From Bacillota bacterium (GTDB taxonomy: Bacteria; Bacillota; Clostridia; Peptostreptococcales; Anaerovoracaceae), in NCBI GenBank assembly GCA_017515765.1, contig JAFWFF010000124.1, positions 1 to 19,416 of the forward strand: a stretch of 19,416 nt of DNA, written 5' to 3'. Both the position numbers and the translations under genes were made by a program. The notes beneath the pieces are model-generated. The model was not told the DNA's origin, searched no databases, and was given only the letters and a program-made list of their open reading frames with translations. This document shows positions 15,016 through 19,416 of the stretch, piece after piece. The first letter of the stretch is position 1. Each line of letters starts with the position of its first letter.

Positions 15016-16938
15016 TTATTTAAGACTTATTATCAGGCTGGCTATGGCGTCGCCGATGCGGGACGGATCCTCGATCGGAAGCCCGCTGTACATCATTGCC
15101 TGATCGCAGAGCAGACCGGCATAATGCTTAAGCCTTTCAGAGGCGGGCGAGCCGGTCTCTTCGTTTTTGCCGGAGTCTTCGGACGCAGCCTCGGAGTATA
15201 CTTCCTTAAGCACCCTGAAGACCTCGTGATCCGGATTGAGCTCCAGGACTCGTTCGGCTTTAAAGCCTGCGCCTTCGGGGAGAGAGTTCAGGACCTTCTC
15301 CATCCCGAGCGAGATGCCGCCCTTGGTGTTGAGGCCGGCGGCAGCGGAGGAGAGCCTTGAAGAGAGCTTCACGTCGCTTATCCTACCGGAGAGGGAATCC
15401 TTCAGGAAGGCGAGGAGATCTTTGTTCTCCTCCTCAAGCTGTGCGATCCTCTCGCGGGAATCCTTCTCTTCGTCTTCGTTCATGTCCTCCTCTGTGACGG
15501 AGCGGAAAGGCTTGCCGTTGTAGTTGTCCATCATGCGGAGAGCGAATTCATCTATATCGTCTGTCAGGCATAGCACGTCGTAGCCTTTGGATCTCGCGTA
15601 AGCGGTCTGGGGAAGGAGATCTATCTTCTCCCTGGTCTCGCCTGAGGCGTAGTAGATGCAGTTCTGGCCTTCCTTCATGCCGGATACGTATTCGTCAAAT
15701 GTGATGAGTTTGTTTTGATCGTCGGAAAGGAACAGCATGAGGTCCTGGAGCTGTTCGCGGTTCCTGCCGTAATCGTCGTAAAGGCCGATCTTGAGCTGGC
15801 GGCCGAATGCGGCGAAGAACTTCTCGTAGCCCTCGCGGTCTTCTTTAAGGAAGGTCTCGAGCTCACGCCTGATCTTCTTCTCGAGGTTCTTCGCGATGCC
15901 TGCCAGCTGCCTGTCGTGCTGCAGAGTCTCTCTGGAAATATTGAGCGAGAGGTCCTGGCTGTCCACCAGACCTTTGACGAAATTGAAATAGTCGGGGAGG
16001 AGCTCGCCGCATCTCTCCATGATCATGACTCCCGAACTGTAAAGAGTCAGGCCCTTTTCAAAGTCCTTGGTATAGTAATCAAAGGGGGCGTGCGCGGGGA
16101 TGAAGAGGAGGGAGGTGTAGGAGGAAACGCCTTCCACACTCGTCCTGATGACGCGCAGCGGGTCGATGTAGTCGTTGAACTTGTCCTTGTAGAACTCGTT
16201 GTAGTCTTCAGGCTTTACCTTGCTTTTCTGGCGCTTCCAGATGGGCTCCATGGAGTTCAGCGTCTCGGTCCTGAGGCTTCCGTCCTTCTCGGTGATCTCG
16301 AGGCGGATGGGGTAGCGGATGTAGTCGGAGTATTTTTTGATCAGGCCGCGGATGGTGTATTCCTTGAGATAATCGGAATAGTTCTCGCCCTCGGCGTCTT
16401 CTTTTATGTGGAGTACGATCTCTGTTCCGGCCGTATCCTTTTCGGCGGGCTCGACGGTATAGCCGTCGGTGCCAGAAGACATCCACATATTTGCCTCATC
16501 GCTTCCGAAGGCCCTGGACGTCACCGTCACCATGTCGGAAACCATGAACGCGGAATAGAATCCCACTCCGAACTGGCCGATGATGCTGACCATGCGGCCT
16601 GCCTTCGATCCCTCGTCGATGTCGTCCTCCTTAAAGAGCTGGGAACCGCTCTTCGCGATGGTCCCGAGGTTGGTCTCGAGCTCTTCGCGAGTCATGCCGA
16701 TCCCGTTGTCCCTTATGGTAAGGGTGCGTAGATCGCTGTCAGGGATGATCTCGATGCTGAAGTCGTTCTTCCTGACGCCGCTGTTTCCGGACGTCAGCTC
16801 GGTGTAATAACGCTTGTCTATCGCGTCGCTCGCGTTGCTGACAAGCTCGCGGAGAAAGATCTCCTTATGCGTGTAGATCGAGTTTATCATCAGGTCGAGA
16901 AGCTTTCTCGACTCGGCCTTGAATTGTTTTTTTGCCAT
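15016..16938 (-). CDS. htpG: Molecular chaperone HtpG (Hsp90)
   Basis: This cytosolic ATP-dependent chaperone dimer has 640 residues, against about 625 in E. coli and Bacillus. The N-terminal GHKL ATPase domain has LRELVSNASDA with the catalytic Glu31 and nucleotide-binding Asn35 and Asp38, DNGIGM with Asp77, and GQFGVGFYSAF as the lid/phosphate loop. The middle domain carries SLNISRETLQ with the conserved arginine that reaches the ATP. The C-terminal dimerisation domain ends in IISLK without an MEEVD tail, as expected in bacteria. The ATG at 16938 is chosen because it gives the MAKKQFKAESRKLLDL family N-terminus and has GGAGG 7 bases upstream; an upstream in-frame start would lie inside the operator. 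It faces polC with a 6-base gap and is controlled by the CIRCE element upstream. Confidence 0.97.
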   Translation of the reverse strand: MAKKQFKAESRKLLDLMINSIYTHKEIFLRELVSNASDAIDKRYYTELTSGNSGVRKNDFSIEIIPDSDLRTLTIRDNGIGMTREELETNLGTIAKSGSQLFKEDDIDEGSKAGRMVSIIGQFGVGFYSAFMVSDMVTVTSRAFGSDEANMWMSSGTDGYTVEPAEKDTAGTEIVLHIKEDAEGENYSDYLKEYTIRGLIKKYSDYIRYPIRLEITEKDGSLRTETLNSMEPIWKRQKSKVKPEDYNEFYKDKFNDYIDPLRVIRTSVEGVSSYTSLLFIPAHAPFDYYTKDFEKGLTLYSSGVMIMERCGELLPDYFNFVKGLVDSQDLSLNISRETLQHDRQLAGIAKNLEKKIRRELETFLKEDREGYEKFFAAFGRQLKIGLYDDYGRNREQLQDLMLFLSDDQNKLITFDEYVSGMKEGQNCIYYASGETREKIDLLPQTAYARSKGYDVLCLTDDIDEFALRMMDNYNGKPFRSVTEEDMNEDEEKDSRERIAQLEEENKDLLAFLKDSLSGRISDVKLSSRLSSAAAGLNTKGGISLGMEKVLNSLPEGAGFKAERVLELNPDHEVFRVLKEVYSEAASEDSGKNEETGSPASERLKHYAGLLCDQAMMYSGLPIEDPSRIGDAIASLIISLK

Positions 16939-16945
16939 ATTGATA

Positions 16946-16950
16946 CCTCC
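16946..16950 (-). promoter_or_regulatory. Ribosome binding site of htpG
   Basis: On the minus strand GGAGG lies 7 bases before the ATG at 16938. This decides the start against the in-frame candidate at 16980. Confidence 0.7.
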
Positions 16951-16963
16951 GGGATGAAATTGT

Positions 16964-16990
16964 TTAGCACTCACGATCAAAGAGTGCTAA
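16964..16990 (-). promoter_or_regulatory. CIRCE element (HrcA operator) upstream of htpG
   Basis: The inverted repeat TTAGCACTC, a 9-base spacer, then GAGTGCTAA matches the CIRCE consensus exactly in both arms. HrcA binds this site as a repressor at normal temperature and releases it when GroE is occupied by unfolded protein. It lies between the predicted htpG transcription start and the ribosome binding site, the usual place for CIRCE in the 5' untranslated region, so htpG should be a heat-shock member of the HrcA regulon. Confidence 0.93.
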
Positions 16991-17000
16991 CCCGTTAATA

Positions 17001-17029
17001 CTTTTACCACCGAAGGTGCCTTTTGTAAA
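17001..17029 (-). promoter_or_regulatory. htpG promoter (minus strand)
   Basis: Read on the minus strand, TTTACA (17024-17029) and TAAAAG (17001-17006) are separated by exactly 17 bases, with a TGG just before the -10 (extended -10 form). Transcription would begin near 16994, a few bases before the CIRCE element. The spacer contains a small CACC/GGTG inverted repeat of unknown meaning. Confidence 0.55.
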
Positions 17030-17079
17030 CCCTGTTGACCAAAAAAACACAATATATACAAGCAAGGTCTTTTCAATTC

Positions 17080-17088
17080 TGATATAAT
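17080..17088 (+). promoter_or_regulatory. Extended -10 promoter for the GH25 lysozyme gene
   Basis: TATAAT (17083-17088) is preceded by TGA, giving a consensus extended -10. No convincing -35 lies 16-18 bases upstream. Transcription would start near 17095, on a tandem TACAG repeat (17093-17104), leaving a leader of about 39 bases. The AT-rich stretch 17041-17060 just upstream could act as an UP element. Confidence 0.6.
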
Positions 17089-17133
17089 ACGATACAGTAC
17101 AGTAAACCGTGAAAGTGCAGGGAATCACATACC

Positions 17134-17970
17134 ATGAATAAGAACGGACGCATAGTGCTGAACAAATTCCACATCATATACATGCTTGTCGCCCTCGCTC
17201 TTGTCATCTGCGCGATCATCGCGATCTCCGTGCTTCTCGACAGGACTACCAGAATAGACACCGAGTATACGGGACTCAGCGAGGAGAAAGGCTTCCCCAT
17301 GGCACAGCTTAACGTAGACAATATATTCTACGACGAATACAACTTCCGTTCATACGAAGACGAGCACTACAAAAGCAGGCGCGGCATCGACGTCTCTGAA
17401 CACCAGGGGTATATCGACTGGGAGAAGGTGAAGGACAGCGGAGTGCAGTTCGCCTTTATCCGCCTGGGCTTTTCCTCATACGACGACGGAAGCCTCCATA
17501 TGGATACGTGGTACGAAGACAATATAAGCCGCGCGAGAGACGCAGGGATAGACGTCGGCGTATACTTTTTCTCGCAGGCAACGACGGTGGAAGAGGCTAT
17601 AGAGGAGGCGAGATTCGTTATCGAGCACCTGCCCTCAAAACTTGAGATGCCTGTGGCGTTCGACATGGAACCGGTGACGGATCACGACCGGATAGCGGTC
17701 CTTGGAATGCGCGAGAAGACTGAGATCGCCGACGCGTTCTGCTCAGTGATAGAGAAGAACGGCTATAAGAGCATTATCTACGGAAATCCGACGTGGATCT
17801 ATTCCGGTCTGAACCTCTCCCTTCTTCCGGGCAGGGAGCTTTGGCTGGCGCACTATACGTTCTGGAGCGGGTTCCCGTACGAATACGCCATCTGGCAGTA
17901 CTCCTCCGAGGGCACGCTCGAGGGCATTTCAACTTCGGTCGACCTGAATATGCAGCTGGTGAGGAAATAA
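17134..17970 (+). CDS. Membrane-anchored GH25 family lysozyme (N-acetylmuramidase)
   Basis: This 278-residue protein has an uncleaved-looking N-terminal membrane segment (about residues 13-35, after a basic start) and an extracellular glycoside hydrolase family 25 domain from about residue 83. GH25 enzymes cut the beta-1,4 bond between MurNAc and GlcNAc in peptidoglycan. RRGIDVSEHQGYIDW (Asp86) is the first family motif; VAFDMEP gives the catalytic Asp177 and Glu179 pair; IIYGNPTWI and LAHYTFWSGFPYEYAIWQYS are the later barrel strands. No binding repeats (SH3, LysM, choline) are present, so it is attached to the cell rather than secreted phage-style. It diverges from htpG and precedes metF by 29 bases. 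A role in wall remodelling or hydrolysis is inferred. The start has only a modest Shine-Dalgarno (AGGGAA). Confidence 0.92.
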   Translation: MNKNGRIVLNKFHIIYMLVALALVICAIIAISVLLDRTTRIDTEYTGLSEEKGFPMAQLNVDNIFYDEYNFRSYEDEHYKSRRGIDVSEHQGYIDWEKVKDSGVQFAFIRLGFSSYDDGSLHMDTWYEDNISRARDAGIDVGVYFFSQATTVEEAIEEARFVIEHLPSKLEMPVAFDMEPVTDHDRIAVLGMREKTEIADAFCSVIEKNGYKSIIYGNPTWIYSGLNLSLLPGRELWLAHYTFWSGFPYEYAIWQYSSEGTLEGISTSVDLNMQLVRK

Positions 17971-17985
17971 GCGTATCACCGGCGG

Positions 17986-17991
17986 AAAGGA
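17986..17991 (+). promoter_or_regulatory. Ribosome binding site deciding the metF start
   Basis: AAAGGA lies 8 bases before the ATG at 18000. The longer in-frame reading that begins inside the lysozyme gene has no family similarity in its extra part. Confidence 0.55.
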
Positions 17992-17999
17992 AGCATGAC

Positions 18000-18863
18000 A
18001 TGAAGATCAAAGACAAGTTTAACGGCGAACGAACAGTTTTTTCATTTGAGGTGTTCCCGCCTAAAAGGGACGGAAGCCTCGATAAGATATATGAGGCGCT
18101 GTCGGAGATGGCTGTGCTCTCGCCGGATTTCATAAGCGTGACCTACGGAGCGGGCGGAAGCGTAAGGGACCATAAGACCGAGGAGATCGCTTCCTGGATA
18201 AAGAACGAGCTCGGGATCGAGTCCGCAGCCCATCTGACTTGCGTGAACTCAGACCGCGACGACGTCCTGTACATCCTCGACAGGCTTAATAGCGGGGGAG
18301 TGGAGAACGTTCTCGCGCTGAGAGGAGATATCACGGAAGGCCAGGAACCCAGAAACGTCTTCCCGCACGCGAGCGACCTGGCAGCGTTCATACGCGAGAA
18401 CGATCCGTCCATCGGCATTTCAGGAGCCTGCTATCCGGAAGGCCATCCCGAGAGTCCGGATATGATCGCCGATATCAAGAATCTAAAGAAAAAGGTGGAT
18501 GCCGGCGCAGAGCATCTGGTATCCCAGCTTTTCTTTGATAACTCCATATTCTACGATTTCTGCGAGAAAGCCAGGATAGCCGGGATCGACACGCCCATAG
18601 AAGCCGGGATAATGCCCGTGGTCAACAAAAAACAGATAGAGCGCATGGTCTCGCTCTGCGGCGCGAGCCTTCCGGCAAAATTCACCAGGATGATGTCCCG
18701 CTACGGCGACCGTGACGAAGCCATAAGGGACGCCGGCATCGCCTACGCCATAGACCAGATAATCGACCTGGTCGTTCACGGAGTGCAGGGCATCCATCTT
18801 TATACGATGAACGACCCCGATATCGCCAGACGCATTCACGAAGGGATAAAGAATCTGCTGTGA
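18000..18863 (+). CDS. metF: 5,10-methylenetetrahydrofolate reductase
   Basis: MetF reduces 5,10-methylene-THF to 5-methyl-THF with a flavin cofactor, supplying the methyl group for methionine. The 287-residue protein has a TIM-barrel fold close in size to E. coli MetF (296). FSFEVFPPK holds the catalytic Glu17; ISVTYGAGGS is the next signature; HLTCVNSDRD, LALRGD, GACYPEGHPE and QLFFDN follow in the expected order; GIMPVVNKKQIERM and GIHLYTMND close the barrel. The start at 18000 gives the usual N-terminus and has AAAGGA upstream. The lysozyme gene lies 29 bases upstream with no obvious promoter or riboswitch between, so readthrough from there is likely. The stop adjoins a MetH-like gene, its direct metabolic partner. 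Confidence 0.96.
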   Translation: MKIKDKFNGERTVFSFEVFPPKRDGSLDKIYEALSEMAVLSPDFISVTYGAGGSVRDHKTEEIASWIKNELGIESAAHLTCVNSDRDDVLYILDRLNSGGVENVLALRGDITEGQEPRNVFPHASDLAAFIRENDPSIGISGACYPEGHPESPDMIADIKNLKKKVDAGAEHLVSQLFFDNSIFYDFCEKARIAGIDTPIEAGIMPVVNKKQIERMVSLCGASLPAKFTRMMSRYGDRDEAIRDAGIAYAIDQIIDLVVHGVQGIHLYTMNDPDIARRIHEGIKNLL

Positions 18864-18871
18864 CGTACCCT

Positions 18872-19416
18872 ATGACCAAAAAAGAACAATTCAATAGATT
18901 CCTTGCCGAAAGGAATGTGGTCTTTCTCGACGGCGCCATGGGGACGATGCTCCAGAATTCCGGCATCGTTCTCGGGAGAGTACCTGAGGCGGTAAACCTC
19001 ACCAGCCCCGCGACGGTCAGGCGCATACACGATGCTTATATCGAAGCAGGATCGGACATCATCCTTTCCTGCAGCTTCGGCGTGAGCGAATACAAGCTTG
19101 CCGGAACGGAGTACACGGTGGAGGAACTGATCAAAGCCGCCGTCGCGAACGCCAGGGCGTCGGCAGAAGCCTGCGCGGACAGGAAGATACTTGCCGCGCT
19201 CGATATTGGCCCTCTCGGAGTGCTGGTCGAGCCCAACGGGAGTGTGACATTTGAAGAGGCGTACGAGGCCTTCAGGAGGCAGGTCACAGCGGGCGAGGAA
19301 GCCGGCGCAGACCTCATCTGCCTGGAGACCTTCATGGACGTCCGCGAGCTAAGGGCGGCAGTCCTCGCAGCCGTGGAAAACACCGATCTTCCGGTCATAT
19401 GCACGATGACCTTTGA
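18872..19416 (+). CDS. metH: Homocysteine S-methyltransferase domain protein, MetH-like (3' truncated by window)
   Basis: The 181 visible residues are the N-terminal homocysteine-binding barrel of a cobalamin-dependent methionine synthase or related Hcy-methyltransferase. VVFLDGAMGTMLQ near residues 17-29 is the family opening; INLTSP-like AVNLTSP, SDIILSCSFG, ALDIGPLGVLVEP, GADLICLETFMD and PVICTMTF appear in the expected order. The zinc-binding cysteines lie further on, outside the window, as do any folate, cobalamin and reactivation domains, so it is open whether this is full MetH or a short form. An in-frame GTG at 18860 would overlap the metF stop by 4 bases and is an alternative start; neither start has a clear Shine-Dalgarno. 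Being next to metF fits methyl-THF dependent methionine synthesis. Confidence 0.85.
   Translation, partial: MTKKEQFNRFLAERNVVFLDGAMGTMLQNSGIVLGRVPEAVNLTSPATVRRIHDAYIEAGSDIILSCSFGVSEYKLAGTEYTVEELIKAAVANARASAEACADRKILAALDIGPLGVLVEPNGSVTFEEAYEAFRRQVTAGEEAGADLICLETFMDVRELRAAVLAAVENTDLPVICTMTF

Noticed and set aside
15715..16731. Plus-strand open frame (338 codons) opposite htpG
   Set aside because: It mirrors htpG in the complementary frame; HtpG has all Hsp90 motifs with promoter, operator and ribosome binding site, while this frame has none.
16939..16980. Upstream in-frame start for htpG
   Set aside because: It would place part of the CIRCE operator in the coding sequence and add residues not found in Hsp90; 16938 has a GGAGG at proper spacing.
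17793..17999. N-terminal extension of metF into the lysozyme gene
   Set aside because: The extra 69 codons overlap GH25 coding sequence in another frame and do not resemble MetF.

Overview
This 19.4 kb window looks like chromosomal DNA from a fairly GC-rich Bacillota (Firmicutes), most likely a member of the Clostridia. The evidence is a PolC-type replicative polymerase, the Firmicutes gene order pyrH-frr-uppS-cdsA-dxr-rseP-(ispG)-polC, a perfect HrcA/CIRCE operator, and wall-polymer genes of the TarI and CDP-glycerol glycerophosphotransferase families. I cannot name the genus from sequence alone. Nearly every base is coding and no gene-free stretch exceeds about 200 bases. I see no tRNA, rRNA, CRISPR array, insertion sequence or phage gene.

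Bases 1-4982 are a plus-strand surface-polymer cluster. It holds two IspD/TarI-family cytidylyltransferases in tandem (the first cut by the window edge), an extended-SDR nucleotide-sugar epimerase/dehydratase, a two-part family 2 glycosyltransferase, and a CDP-glycerol glycerophosphotransferase-like polymerase. Together they suggest a teichoic-acid-like or capsule-like polyol-phosphate polymer made from CDP-activated precursors.

Bases about 5035-15009 are a housekeeping operon led by an extended -10 promoter: pyrH (UMP kinase), frr (ribosome recycling), uppS (undecaprenyl diphosphate synthase), cdsA (CDP-diacylglycerol synthase), dxr and ispG (MEP isoprenoid pathway), rseP (site-2 protease) and polC. 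From uppS onward the genes overlap by 4 bases or sit 1 base apart. The operon joins nucleotide supply, isoprenoid precursor synthesis, the wall lipid carrier, phospholipid precursors and replication. A terminator-like hairpin lies between frr and uppS.

The most notable observation is in polC. The protein is about 1269 residues, and the DnaQ-like 3'-5' exonuclease normally inserted inside the PHP domain of PolC is absent, replaced by roughly 20 residues. All polymerase, PHP, OB and zinc motifs I checked are intact.

Bases 15016-17133 hold htpG (Hsp90) on the minus strand, convergent with polC, with its own promoter and a perfect CIRCE operator. Diverging from it are a membrane-anchored GH25 lysozyme, then metF and the start of a MetH-like homocysteine methyltransferase that runs off the window. 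MetF and MetH carry out consecutive steps of one-carbon transfer to methionine.
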